Counted from the first letter of the stretch, positions 1-9,196 are shown. The stretch is DNA of 64,000 nucleotides from Sulfurimonas sp. (GCA_013791885.1 VMSZ01000008.1:1-64000); one strand, 5' to 3'. Notes: generated from the letters alone by a model not told the origin. Numbers and translations are program-made.

Positions 1-857
1 ACATCGCTGTTCATAATAAGTTTAGCCGAGTATTCTTTTTCAGAAATTATTTTTGAAAAGCTATTGGCAAAATTTTGATAAATATTTTTTTCTTCATAAT
101 TAAATAAATCTATTGTATTTGTATTCTCTTTGATTTGTTTTAAGACAGTTTGAAATGAATCTATCCTCTCTAAATCATCAATTTTACTCATATTTAATAA
201 TAAAGATTCATATTTAAACGAACTATCAATAGTTTCTATAATTTTTTGAAACAGTTTAGCAATAAAAAAAATCTCTGTCTTAAAATCATATCTATTCTTT
301 TTAAAATCATTTGGAATCTCACCACCCCACCAATTGAGACTAATACTTTTTTGGTTATCTTCAGAAAAATTAAGTTGTTTACCAAAACCAAAATCTATGA
401 TTTTTACATTATTATTTATATCAATCATAATATTTGATGGTCTAATATCCCTGTGCAAAATGTTATTTTCTTCTAAATATGCGAATCCACTGATTGTTTG
501 TTCAAAGATACTGTTTAAATTTTCTGGATATTCTTCAAGGTATTTATCTATTTCTTTGCCTTCAATATGTTCCATAACAATGTAGCCAGTAGAATACTAT
601 GGATATAAATAATAATTGAATACTCTGACAATATTATTGTGATGTAAAAGGTGCATTAATTTTATTTCATTAATAAAATTTTTAAAATATTCTTCTTTCG
701 GAATGCCCTTTAATGGCTTGTATTTTTTACAAACAAAATCATAATTGATATATTCATCTTGTATTAAGATAGTTTCTCCAAATGCTCCATTGCCAAGTTT
801 TTTAATAAATTTAAAATCTTTTTTTCTTATAAACTCAATAGTATCCTGTTCTTTCAT
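1..857 (-). pseudogene. Ser/Thr protein kinase, interrupted by in-frame amber codon, partial at window edge
   Basis: Read on the minus strand from ATG 857 the frame encodes a eukaryotic-type protein kinase: glycine loop GNGAFGE, VCKKY lysine, an NEIK alpha-C glutamate, then after a TAG at 599-597 the same frame continues without shift through VMEHIEG (hinge), LHRDIRPSN (catalytic loop) and IDFGFGK (DFG) to the left edge. All core motifs survive, so the only visible lesion is a single nonsense codon in the hinge-proximal strand (LYP*YSTGY). The ATG directly follows the TAA of the restriction-modification gene with no gap, implying translational coupling. Base composition is very AT-rich, unlike the core genes, which suggests transfer. 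It may be a recently inactivated gene, a suppressible or edited stop, or a sequencing error. The C-terminal end lies outside the window. Confidence 0.8.
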
Positions 858-3818
858 TTAAGCGCCCTCCACAATTATAATCTCTTCATCACTCAGCCCG
901 TAAAGTTCATACACCATTTTGTCTATCTCTTTGTCGGTTTTTTCTATCTCTGTTTTGTATCCGCTTGCCAAGGTTTTGTCGTTTTCAAAGATGGCTTGCC
1001 ACTCTTGTTTAAAGCTGCGTTCATGGAGTTTATCGGCAAATTTTAGTTTGAGGGCTTTTGTGTATTCTGTTACAAACTCCTCAAATGTCAGCTCTTCAAA
1101 GTTTTGGAGTTTTTTTGTGAGTTTTTCGAGTTTTAGTTCGTTTATGAAGTTTTGTTTTGTCTCTTGGAGGTTTTTGTTCAACTCCAGCATTTTGTCTGCT
1201 TTTTGGATGAATTCATGTTGAATAACAAAATTAATTTTTTTAATAGGTATTCTTGAAGTTATTGGACTATCAAAATGCATTGTTCGAATAGCTTTAGCAT
1301 AAATAAACCTATACACATACCAGTTTATTAAATTAGAATTTAATAATATCCAAATATATTCTTTTGGATAATCTTCATCCATTGTGATTTGATTTATGGT
1401 GTCTATAATAACACATTGAACATCTTGCGGTATTGTACAAATTATTTTTATATGGTCTATTGGATTTTCTATATGTGCAACTAAATTTTGAACCAATACG
1501 GAGTTATTATTAATATAAGATTGCTCTTTTGGAATATCTTTTTTATCAATTTGACCTTTAAAACTTCTAATCATATATCTATCAATATCAGCACCACCGA
1601 TTACATTTAATTCGGCATCACTTTTTATAAACTGCTGTAGACCAAATCCTCTTTTATTTTCCGCAACATCATTTAAAAATATAGACCCTTCTAGCATTTT
1701 ATTAGCAATTGATAATTCTATATTAGAAATGCCATTTAAAAAAAATCCAAATTTTGCAGATATTTTTTTATTTATAACACCAAGTTTTAAAATGTCTTGA
1801 TTTTTCAATATGTTTGAATCATATTCTTTTGTACTTGTTAATTTATCTAAAATTATCATTACTTGCTCAAGTTTAACTTCAGTCCAAACTTTTTTACAGT
1901 CTACCAATGATGTCAAGTTATTCCAAACATATTTTCTTATATCTTTATAATTTGATGAAAATACAAATGATTTAGGGATGATAAATCCTAGTTGTCCTTT
2001 GCTGCTTAATATATCAAAGCTCATTTTGACAAATAAAATAGCCGTATCGCTAGAATTCATATTGAATTTGCTTTTTAAAAAATCTTGATGTTCTTTTGAT
2101 AATTTTGCCCCATACGGCGGATTCCCAATCACAACATCAAATCCAGCTTGTGCGAAAACCTCTGGAAACTCTGCATACCAGTCAAAAGCGTTTGGTACTA
2201 CCGTTTTATCGCTTATGAGGGAGTTTCCTACTTTTATTTTATTGGCTAGTTTTGTGAGTGGTCTTCCTTTTTTTGCTGTGCGTAACCACAGGCTTAGCCT
2301 TGCTATCTCTACTGCGCCTTCGTTTATGTCCACGCCGTAAAGGTTGTGTTCTAGCACCTCTTTTTCCACCTCATACACGGCAAACAAATCTCCCATGAGC
2401 GCTAGGTCATTTTGGAGTCTTTTGTGTTCTTTGAGCAAGTATTCTAAGGCTTGGTTTAAAAATGCTCCACTTCCGCAAGCTGGGTCAAGGATTTTTAGGT
2501 TTAAAAGCCAGTTTTTGTACATGAGCAGATTTTCTTTTGTTTGTAACTCTTTTTTGTTTGGTTTTTGAGGGTTGATGATGGCTTCTACTTCGGTGATGTT
2601 TAGCTCAGAGCGTTTGTCTTCACACAACTTGCCAAGCGTGTTTTGTACGATGTACTCGGTGATGTACGCCGGTGTGTAAAAAACGCCGTCTTTCTTGCGT
2701 TTAGACTGCTTTTTGTCAAAGTCGCTTTCTAAAATCTGCGCACTCATCTCTTCAAGTTCGCTGATGGAGTTCTCAAAAATATGCCCCAAGATGTTTACAG
2801 AAATGTCGCTTCCAAAGTTGTAAGCAGAGAGAATTTTTGCTCTTGCATTTAGCACTTCATCGTCTATGATGAGCGCATCCAAAAATGCGTCATGAGCGAA
2901 AAGTCCGCCGTTGTACATGGTGATGTCTAAGTCCTCATCTCCTGCGTTTATGGCTTCAAAATAAACCTTGTAAGAGTCATAAAGCGTAAATGTTTTTACA
3001 AGTTTTTTGACTTCGCTTTGACGCGCGATAATCGTGCCGATGGTGTTTTTTGGCAAAAGGTCGGTGTCCTCGCCAAAGAGTATAAAGACGATGCGGTCTA
3101 TGAGTTTTTGTGTTGCGTTTAAGAGTTCGAGTTTGTCAATTTGAGGGTTCTTTTTGAGTATATTTTCAAAGAGATTAGTTCTAAACGCAGTGTAATCTTT
3201 GTAGAGTTTGTTAGAAATATCTTGCTCAAAGTTGAGTGATTTTTCTTTGATGGTTTGGGGAAGATTTTTGCTGATGCTCTCATAACTTAATATCGTGTGA
3301 AGCTTTGTAAAGCCTTCATAATCAAGGTCAAAAAGAAAAAATTGCTCATAAGCCGTGGCTTTGTCAAAGTAAAAACGCAGCTCATTGAAGTTGGAAACGA
3401 TGACGTATTTTGCATCGTTGTTGTGTTGCAAGTAGCCAAAAGCCTGACGCACAGCACTCTCGTCACGGTTGTATTTTTTGTCCAAATCTTTTGTTTTTTG
3501 GTCTTTTAACTCTATGACGGCTACAACTTTGCCATCAACCAAAAGCGCGCCGTCCGCTTTTTGAGCATTTGTCTCGTTCTTTTTTTCACGTTCTAGTGTG
3601 TAGTGCTCATTTACTGAGCGTGTTTTAGAAACATAACCAAGAGCATTTTCAAAAACATCTTCTAAAAAACCGTCTTGGTAATCGGTCTCAATCCATGAAG
3701 CAATCTTCTCTTTTTTCGCTAAAAATGTTTTGAACTTTTGCCATCTAAGTTCTATGAGTTTTTCATCTTGTTTGTCTATAAAATCGTTCAATACTTTTGG
3801 CTGAAAAAGTTGCTGCAT
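858..3818 (-). CDS. Type IIG restriction endonuclease / N6-adenine DNA methyltransferase (Eco57I-like)
   Basis: A single polypeptide of about 986 residues that should both cut and methylate DNA at its own site. Near the N-terminus DGALLVDGK...VIELKDQK (about residues 89-108) is a PD-(D/E)XK-type nuclease core. The SAM-binding motif DPACGSG is at about 445-451 and the catalytic NPPY of gamma-type N6-adenine methylases at about 566-569. The C-terminal third (roughly 1200-2090 on the DNA) is the expected target-recognition region and is distinctly more AT-rich than the nuclease and methylase parts. ATG 3818 is preferred over TTG 3821 because GAGAA sits six bases upstream. It is followed with no gap by the kinase gene. 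No separate specificity or restriction subunit is visible, consistent with type IIG. Confidence 0.88.
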   Translation of the reverse strand: MQQLFQPKVLNDFIDKQDEKLIELRWQKFKTFLAKKEKIASWIETDYQDGFLEDVFENALGYVSKTRSVNEHYTLEREKKNETNAQKADGALLVDGKVVAVIELKDQKTKDLDKKYNRDESAVRQAFGYLQHNNDAKYVIVSNFNELRFYFDKATAYEQFFLFDLDYEGFTKLHTILSYESISKNLPQTIKEKSLNFEQDISNKLYKDYTAFRTNLFENILKKNPQIDKLELLNATQKLIDRIVFILFGEDTDLLPKNTIGTIIARQSEVKKLVKTFTLYDSYKVYFEAINAGDEDLDITMYNGGLFAHDAFLDALIIDDEVLNARAKILSAYNFGSDISVNILGHIFENSISELEEMSAQILESDFDKKQSKRKKDGVFYTPAYITEYIVQNTLGKLCEDKRSELNITEVEAIINPQKPNKKELQTKENLLMYKNWLLNLKILDPACGSGAFLNQALEYLLKEHKRLQNDLALMGDLFAVYEVEKEVLEHNLYGVDINEGAVEIARLSLWLRTAKKGRPLTKLANKIKVGNSLISDKTVVPNAFDWYAEFPEVFAQAGFDVVIGNPPYGAKLSKEHQDFLKSKFNMNSSDTAILFVKMSFDILSSKGQLGFIIPKSFVFSSNYKDIRKYVWNNLTSLVDCKKVWTEVKLEQVMIILDKLTSTKEYDSNILKNQDILKLGVINKKISAKFGFFLNGISNIELSIANKMLEGSIFLNDVAENKRGFGLQQFIKSDAELNVIGGADIDRYMIRSFKGQIDKKDIPKEQSYINNNSVLVQNLVAHIENPIDHIKIICTIPQDVQCVIIDTINQITMDEDYPKEYIWILLNSNLINWYVYRFIYAKAIRTMHFDSPITSRIPIKKINFVIQHEFIQKADKMLELNKNLQETKQNFINELKLEKLTKKLQNFEELTFEEFVTEYTKALKLKFADKLHERSFKQEWQAIFENDKTLASGYKTEIEKTDKEIDKMVYELYGLSDEEIIIVEGA

Positions 3819-3847
3819 CAATATTTCTCGTTTGTAATTTTTACAAG

Positions 3848-3853
3848 ATTATA
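3848..3853 (-). promoter_or_regulatory. -10 box for the type IIG gene
   Basis: TATAAT on the minus strand, about 30 bases upstream of the restriction-modification start and inside the gap to the dihydroorotase-like gene. No good -35 is seen, as usual in this phylum. The rest of this gap (to 3956) shows nothing firm. Confidence 0.45.
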
Positions 3854-3956
3854 TAGAATACAACTTAAAACAACACGTTTAAAGTAAAGGTGAAAGCAGA
3901 ATGAAATTAAATGAAAGAAGAAAAGTGTTTAATCGAGCCGGGTATGAGGAGAGAGG

Positions 3957-5174
3957 TTAAAACCTGCTCACCTTAGCTTCTTGAAATGTCATAAAAACTT
4001 TTCCGTCTAAAACTTCCCCGTCATAAAGAGACTGAGAGTTTTGTATTGTTGTTTTTTCATTCACGTCAAACAAGAGCGCGCTTACTTTTTGACCAACTTT
4101 AAAAGTGCCGTATTCTAAACCTATGCTTCTTGCAGGGTTTGCTGCGGCAAGTTTTACGACATCACTCATGCTAATCATGCCGGACTTCACAAGTTTTTCA
4201 TAATAAAGACAAAGGGCATCTTCGATGGCTTCACAGCCGTACTCTGCATCATAAAACGCAACTTCTTTATTTACGGGAGAACTTGGCTGATGCAGCGTTG
4301 TAATGGCATCTATCTCTTTATTTTTAAGTGCTGCTTGAAGCAGTTGCACATCACTTAAACTCGCTAATGGCGGATTTATTTTAGCTGTAGTATTAAAGTT
4401 CTCACAAGCTTTGTCTGAATGGATGAGATGGTGAATAGAAACCTCACATTTTACATCTACTCCATCTTTTTTCGCTTGGCTTATGAGGTAAATAGAACGC
4501 GGTGAAGCGATGGATTTGAAAAGGATTTTAATTTTAAAGTGTCTTGCAATCTCTATCATACGGGAGACATGAAGCACTTCGCTTAAATCAGGTATGCCCG
4601 CAAGCCCAAGACTGGAGCTGACATCACCCTCAAGCATGACACCGCTGTTTATGAGTGAATTATCTTCAGCTTTGCAAAAAAGTGTGACATCATACATTTT
4701 GACATATTCGGCAATTTTAATGGCAAGATTATTTTTTGCAATAGTACTCATATAGGGTGCTACTGCTCCGCGTTTAAGTAAAATGGCAATATTACTCAGG
4801 GTTGCGTCTTCTTTAAGGGTGTTTAACATCAAATCTACTTTGGCACCTTTTAGCGTTCCAAGACTGTTTTGAGCAAATTCAAGTGCGACTTCATTATCTA
4901 TGGCTGGTGTAGAATTCGGATTTAAAACAACATGCCCGATTCCGCCTTTGAGAGCTTGATTTGAAAGAGCTTTGATATTGTTTGCGTTGAGTACAGAATC
5001 TTGTAAACTTACATTTAAATCTAGTAATAAAGGCATAAAGTAAGCCCCGCGAGCGTCTATTGTCTCACTGCCTTTTAAATTCTCACCTATCTCTTTAAGT
5101 ATTCCCTCTTCTATACGAACATCGGCTCTTCTCTCACCATTAGAATCACAAATAATTGCATTTGATATAACCAT
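3957..5174 (-). CDS. Dihydroorotase-like protein, probably catalytically inactive (PyrC' type)
   Basis: 405 residues with the amidohydrolase layout of the long dihydroorotase class. The metal-binding HxH after strand 1 is replaced: the segment reads PLLLDLNVSLQD, so both histidines are gone. The catalytic Asp region near the end reads TTLHQPSSP where active enzymes carry an Asp (typically DHAPH). A later histidine pair (SIHHLIHSD) remains. In many bacteria such non-catalytic homologues form a structural complex with aspartate carbamoyltransferase (PyrB), and a separate active PyrC does the chemistry; that role is inferred. pyrB is not in this window. ATG 5174 has AAGGTGG upstream. It shares a short divergent promoter region with the cytochrome gene. 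Confidence 0.82.
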   Translation of the reverse strand: MVISNAIICDSNGERRADVRIEEGILKEIGENLKGSETIDARGAYFMPLLLDLNVSLQDSVLNANNIKALSNQALKGGIGHVVLNPNSTPAIDNEVALEFAQNSLGTLKGAKVDLMLNTLKEDATLSNIAILLKRGAVAPYMSTIAKNNLAIKIAEYVKMYDVTLFCKAEDNSLINSGVMLEGDVSSSLGLAGIPDLSEVLHVSRMIEIARHFKIKILFKSIASPRSIYLISQAKKDGVDVKCEVSIHHLIHSDKACENFNTTAKINPPLASLSDVQLLQAALKNKEIDAITTLHQPSSPVNKEVAFYDAEYGCEAIEDALCLYYEKLVKSGMISMSDVVKLAAANPARSIGLEYGTFKVGQKVSALLFDVNEKTTIQNSQSLYDGEVLDGKVFMTFQEAKVSRF

Positions 5175-5202
5175 TTCAGACCACCTTTGATATAATGATA
5201 AA

Positions 5203-5210
5203 ATTATAAT
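5203..5210. promoter_or_regulatory. Bidirectional -10 element (ATTATAAT)
   Basis: ATTATAAT is self-complementary, so it supplies TATAAT on both strands in the 52-base gap between the divergent dihydroorotase-like and cytochrome c genes. A second TATAAT lies at 5191-5196 on the plus strand. Confidence 0.4.
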
Positions 5211-5226
5211 AGATTAAGGCTTAGTA

Positions 5227-5589
5227 TTGCGTTTTATTTCTCTTGTTTTTTTCATTTTTGTATTTGCCAATGCTCAGACTCCTTACCAAAAAGGCAAGCT
5301 TACTTACATGAGCAAAGGATGTTACAGTTGTCATGGAAACAACCTTGAGGGTTTGCACAGATATCCAAAACTTTCCAACCGCGCGAAGGGCTTTTTGTCC
5401 TACAAGCTTAAACGTTTTCGAGACAAAATAAGCGATAATCAGCAACAAGAGATGATGATAGCCTTTGCGGTGGATTTGAGTGATGAAGAGATAGACAATC
5501 TCACAACTTACATGCAAGATTATGTACAAGATAACTTAAGTGAAAAATATAATGACTCTTATGTACCAGAAGGAGACGGCGGCTCGTGA
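5227..5589 (+). CDS. Small periplasmic cytochrome c (monohaem)
   Basis: 120 residues with an N-terminal signal peptide (hydrophobic RFISLVFFIFVFANA) and one haem-binding CYSCH at about residues 32-36. The likely axial Met is in MMIAFAVDL. The size and layout fit cytochrome c553/c6-like electron carriers. The start is TTG at 5227 with AAGG about seven bases upstream; no ATG lies close enough to keep the signal peptide. The stop overlaps the GTG start of lpxB (GTGA), so the two are probably co-translated, although the functions are unrelated. Its redox partner cannot be told from sequence. Confidence 0.82.
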   Translation: MRFISLVFFIFVFANAQTPYQKGKLTYMSKGCYSCHGNNLEGLHRYPKLSNRAKGFLSYKLKRFRDKISDNQQQEMMIAFAVDLSDEEIDNLTTYMQDYVQDNLSEKYNDSYVPEGDGGS

Positions 5590-6629
5590 AAATATTGGTA
5601 AGTGCACTCGAACATTCGGCAAATGTACACCTTAAGTCTTTAAAAAAAGAGCTGGGTGATGATGTTGAGTTACTAGGAATTTTTGATGCTGAGCTTGGAA
5701 CTCCTATTGTGGATTTGAGAAGTTTAGCCATCATGGGTTTTGTAGATGTCTTTAAAAAACTGCGTTTCTTTTTTAAACTCAATACCCAAATGGCAGACCT
5801 CTCAGCAGAAGCAGACAAAGTTCTGCTTATAGACTCATCCGGATTCAACCTTCCCTTGGCCAAAAAAATCAAAAAGCGCTACCCGCAAAAAGAGATTATC
5901 TATTACATCCTCCCTCAAGCCTGGGCATGGAAGAAAAAACGCATTCCGGTACTTGAACGCACCATAGACAAACTCGCTTCCATTCTTCCTTTTGAAAAAG
6001 ACTACTACTCCAAGGCAGCTCCCATCACCTATGTAGGTCACCCGCTTTTAGACCAGATTCAGAAGTTTAAAACGCAGCTCAATGAGACAATTAAAGATGT
6101 TGTATTTATGCCGGGAAGCCGTAAGGGTGAAATCAGTAAGCTTATGCCCATTTTTCATCAAGTAAGAAAAGCGCTCAATATAAACGCAGTCATCATCATT
6201 CCAAAGTATTTCTCAGAGGAAGAAAGAGTTGAACTTTATGGAGATTTGTCTGCGTTTGAGATTCAAGAAGATGCGCACAATGCACTTTATGAGGCTGACT
6301 TTGCGTTTATATGCAGTGGAACGGCCACGCTTGAAGCGGCACTCATAGGCACTCCGTTTATACTCAGTTTCATTGCAAAACCGCTTGATTATTTCATAGC
6401 TACAAAACTTGTAAAAATAGAGTATGTAGGTCTGGCAAATATTATGTTTTTAAAATACAAATACAGAACAATGCACCCGGAGTTTTTACAAGAGAATGTT
6501 ACTGTAGAAAATTTGTTGCAGGCCTATAGAGAATATGACAGAAGTGAATTTTTAGAAAATTCAAAAACGCTTAGAGACTACCTTCGAAACGGCAGTGCTA
6601 AAAACGTCGCGAAGATGATAAAAGCCTAG
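5586..6629 (+). CDS. lpxB: Lipid-A-disaccharide synthase
   Basis: 347 residues. It condenses UDP-2,3-diacylglucosamine with lipid X to give the lipid A disaccharide, a membrane-peripheral step of endotoxin synthesis. The N-terminus (KILVSALEHSANVHLKSL), the YYILPQAWAWKKKR segment, VGHPLLD, MPGSRKGEI and CSGTATLEAAL match LpxB family blocks. It is shorter than the roughly 380-residue enterobacterial enzyme, as expected in Campylobacterota. The start is GTG 5586, overlapping the cytochrome stop by four bases. The stop overlaps the convergent thioredoxin gene by three bases. Confidence 0.93.
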   Translation: MKILVSALEHSANVHLKSLKKELGDDVELLGIFDAELGTPIVDLRSLAIMGFVDVFKKLRFFFKLNTQMADLSAEADKVLLIDSSGFNLPLAKKIKKRYPQKEIIYYILPQAWAWKKKRIPVLERTIDKLASILPFEKDYYSKAAPITYVGHPLLDQIQKFKTQLNETIKDVVFMPGSRKGEISKLMPIFHQVRKALNINAVIIIPKYFSEEERVELYGDLSAFEIQEDAHNALYEADFAFICSGTATLEAALIGTPFILSFIAKPLDYFIATKLVKIEYVGLANIMFLKYKYRTMHPEFLQENVTVENLLQAYREYDRSEFLENSKTLRDYLRNGSAKNVAKMIKA

Positions 6630-7012
6630 TGTTTGACTTCAAGCTCCTTGAGCTTGTCAATGAAAGTTTTTGCATTCACTCCGCCGTCAATTCTGTCAAT
6701 TTTAGTCTCATATTTACTTAAAAAGTGAAAAGTCGGTGTACCGATAAAAGTAAGTCCGTTTGGTATATAATCATCATGTATATCAATGTAAACAGCAATG
6801 AAGTGCTTATTGAACTCTTTCATAACGTTCTCAGACTCAAAAACAATGTCTTTCATATATTCACAGGCAGGACAGCCTTGTTTTGAGAGCATTACCATCA
6901 CTATTTTATTTTCAGCTTTCGCCTGTTTTATAGCTGCAGAGTACTTCACCCAATTTAAATCTGCAAAAAGTGATGTTGCCACAAACGCCATAAGTAAAAT
7001 TATTTTTTTCAT
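6626..7012 (-). CDS. Periplasmic thioredoxin-like protein (CPAC)
   Basis: 128 residues with a signal peptide (KKIILLMAFVATSLFA) and a thioredoxin fold of the SoxW/Thioredoxin_7 type. The redox motif is GCPACEYM at about residues 47-54, and the cis-Pro loop is IGTPTFHF. Its ATG lies eight bases after the dsbD stop, so it is co-transcribed with DsbD and is the obvious candidate for receiving electrons from it in the periplasm. The target proteins are unknown; cytochrome maturation or protein disulphide reduction are both plausible. Confidence 0.85.
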   Translation of the reverse strand: MKKIILLMAFVATSLFADLNWVKYSAAIKQAKAENKIVMVMLSKQGCPACEYMKDIVFESENVMKEFNKHFIAVYIDIHDDYIPNGLTFIGTPTFHFLSKYETKIDRIDGGVNAKTFIDKLKELEVKH

Positions 7013-7020
7013 GTTTTCTC

Positions 7021-8835
7021 CTAGAATGTATTAAGATGTGCTAAAAATTCAGCCGGTGGAACAAAACCTACAATTGTTTTAGATTGGATTACATTTCCTT
7101 TTTCATCAAAAAAAAGTATCACAGGAGGGCCAAAAACTCCATACTTTTTACTGAGTGCTTTCTCTTTTTCTCCATTAGCCGTAACATCTGCGTTTATAAG
7201 TACAAAGTCATCCATTTTTGTTTTTACATCTGCGTTTGCAAAAGTGACTTCTTCAAGTTCTGTACATGCCGTACACCACTCTGCACTGAAGTCAAGGAGT
7301 ATTTTTTTTCCTTTGTTTTTAGCCAAAAGCACGTCAAGTTCTTCTATGGAAGTTACTTTTATAAACTTTTTATGCTTAACGGCAGAGACTGCGTTTACAC
7401 TTGCAGTTTGCGGTTTTAAAAACTCCAAAGGTTTTGTCATGCTTGTCGAACCGCCTAAAGCACCAATGAATAGTGCCGTCGCATAAGCAAATAATACAAG
7501 AGCAACACTGCGTTTAAAGATATGTCCCTCTCTTTCAAAAGGATTCAGATACAGAGCAAAGCCAAGACCAAGTACAGAGTAAAGAATCATTGTTGTGTAT
7601 CTGTCAACAATTCGCTCAAGCATCCAAATGGCAACACCGAGCATCATAACACCAAAGACGGCTGTAACCATGGTCATCCACGCTCCAGGTTTTGGCATGA
7701 ATTTACCGGCACTTACACCAACGGCAATAAGAGGAATTCCCATACCGATACTCATAGAAAAAAGTGCCATCCCGCCAAGAAGCGCATCCCCTGTCTGACC
7801 TATATAAACAAGTGCTCCGGCTAAAGGAGCCGCAACACACGGCCCGACGATAAGAGCCGATAAAAATCCCATAACGGCTACACCCAAATAGCCTGCACGA
7901 TGTCCTTTTGAACTTATTTTTGTTACAAACTTGTCCGGGAGTTTTAACTCATAAAAGCCAAACATGCTAAACGCAAGTGCCACAAAGATGAGGGCAAAAG
8001 AGTAAATAACCCATGGCGTTTGCAAGGCTGCCTGAAGATTAGAGCCAAACAAGCCTGCTAAAACACCTGCTATTGTGTAAGCAACAGCCATGGCCAAAAC
8101 GTATACCAAAGAGAGGGCAAATGCTTTTTTTGTACTCAAACCTTGCCCTTGAGAAATAATGACTCCAGAGATAATTGGAATCATAGGAAATACACAAGGC
8201 GTCATGGCAAGAAGCAAACCAAAACCGAGGAACGTGAGCAGTACAAACGCGACACTCTCCGACTTAATGGTATCTGCTATGGAGTCAGTTTGTGAGAGTT
8301 CTTGTGTCGCCAAGGAGCTTTCCTCAGGCTTTGCCACTTTGGTATTTTCACTCTCTTTCATCTCATTAAGAGTTGTAATATCCAAACTTTTAACTTTTTG
8401 TGTTTTGACATCCAACTTTGAAGTATCCACCTCAAAAGAGTAAGTTTTATGCAAAGGTTCATAGCAAAGTCCCTGCTCTGAACATCCTTGATAAGAGAGT
8501 GTAAATTGAACGTTTTGTACGCCTTTAACACCCTCTTCTTTTTGAAGGACAACAACAAAGTGTGGTGATTCAAGATACACTATATCACCTTCATGTTCTT
8601 CTTCTTTAGCTGAAGTGCTTATCTCTTTGATACTCATTCCATTTTGAGAATCAAGCTCTAATTTTGTTTTGTCTACATAGAGATAAATATCTTTTGCAAG
8701 AGTCACATCCGCTTCAAGCTGCATATTTTCATTTATTACTGCATTTGGGACAAACGCTTCATCTGGCATAAGAAATTTTGGAGGAGCAGCTAAAAGTGCA
8801 AATACTAAAGAGAAGAACAAAACAATTTTTTTCAT
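7021..8835 (-). CDS. dsbD: Thiol:disulphide interchange protein DsbD
   Basis: About 604 residues. It passes electrons from cytoplasmic thioredoxin across the inner membrane to periplasmic thiol proteins. All three modules are visible: signal peptide plus N-terminal periplasmic domain with GCSEQGLCYEP, a central domain with about eight membrane segments carrying the cysteine pair in MTPCVFPM and VGPCVAAPL, and a C-terminal thioredoxin domain with SAEWCTACTEL. The frame opens at ATG 8850, but the internal ATG 8835 begins directly with a clean signal peptide (KKIVLFFSLVFALL), so it is preferred; the choice is uncertain because no clear ribosome site is present. Four copies of the TGCGTTT word fall in its last 500 bases (7189-7515). 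Confidence 0.93.
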   Translation of the reverse strand: MKKIVLFFSLVFALLAAPPKFLMPDEAFVPNAVINENMQLEADVTLAKDIYLYVDKTKLELDSQNGMSIKEISTSAKEEEHEGDIVYLESPHFVVVLQKEEGVKGVQNVQFTLSYQGCSEQGLCYEPLHKTYSFEVDTSKLDVKTQKVKSLDITTLNEMKESENTKVAKPEESSLATQELSQTDSIADTIKSESVAFVLLTFLGFGLLLAMTPCVFPMIPIISGVIISQGQGLSTKKAFALSLVYVLAMAVAYTIAGVLAGLFGSNLQAALQTPWVIYSFALIFVALAFSMFGFYELKLPDKFVTKISSKGHRAGYLGVAVMGFLSALIVGPCVAAPLAGALVYIGQTGDALLGGMALFSMSIGMGIPLIAVGVSAGKFMPKPGAWMTMVTAVFGVMMLGVAIWMLERIVDRYTTMILYSVLGLGFALYLNPFEREGHIFKRSVALVLFAYATALFIGALGGSTSMTKPLEFLKPQTASVNAVSAVKHKKFIKVTSIEELDVLLAKNKGKKILLDFSAEWCTACTELEEVTFANADVKTKMDDFVLINADVTANGEKEKALSKKYGVFGPPVILFFDEKGNVIQSKTIVGFVPPAEFLAHLNTF

Positions 8836-8884
8836 ATATACATCCATCATTGATTTAAAGAGACCTATTTTATCTCTAAATTAT

Positions 8885-8898
8885 TAAGAGTGCTCTTA
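8885..8898. promoter_or_regulatory. Short inverted repeat in divergent intergenic region
   Basis: TAAGAG-TG-CTCTTA, six-base arms, between the divergent dsbD and ferredoxin genes. It could be an operator; no family assignment is possible. Confidence 0.25.
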
Positions 8899-8974
8899 CA
8901 TAAACAAAAATCATTTCTAATTCAAAAACAATTAATCTAATTTTGTTTAGAATGCGCCAAAAGGAGTCACTTTA

Positions 8975-9196
8975 ATGATAGATTTAAATACGAAAGTATG
9001 TGTATGCAATAACCTGACTGCCGGGGATATTGCAAAATGCATCAAAGAGAACAGCTTCTCAAGCCTCGAAGAACTCCTTGAAAATGAAGTCTGTCCGATG
9101 GCAGATAAATGTGAATCTTGCAAAGATGAAGGCTTTAATAACGATGGAATAAATATTCCTCTTGTATTTGCAATGGTAAAAAAAGGCCAACTTTAA
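8975..9196 (+). CDS. BFD-like [2Fe-2S] protein
   Basis: 73 residues with the cysteine pattern of BFD-type [2Fe-2S] domains: VCVCNN near the N-terminus and CPMADKCESC near residue 40-49, the typical C-x-C ... C-x(n)-C spacing. Stand-alone members include bacterioferritin-associated ferredoxin, which helps release iron from bacterioferritin, but similar domains occur in nitrite reductase and NifU. The second half has an extra cysteine compared with E. coli Bfd, so the exact role is open. AAGGAG upstream supports ATG 8975. The divergent position next to dsbD suggests redox or iron handling. Confidence 0.75.
   Translation: MIDLNTKVCVCNNLTAGDIAKCIKENSFSSLEELLENEVCPMADKCESCKDEGFNNDGINIPLVFAMVKKGQL

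Noticed and set aside
246-585. Plus-strand open frames near the left edge
   Set aside because: They are antisense shadows of the kinase frame, which carries clear motifs across the same bases.
3901-3960. Short plus-strand frame (MKLNERRKVFNRAGYEERG)
   Set aside because: No ribosome site, overlaps the end of the dihydroorotase-like gene, and no recognisable family.
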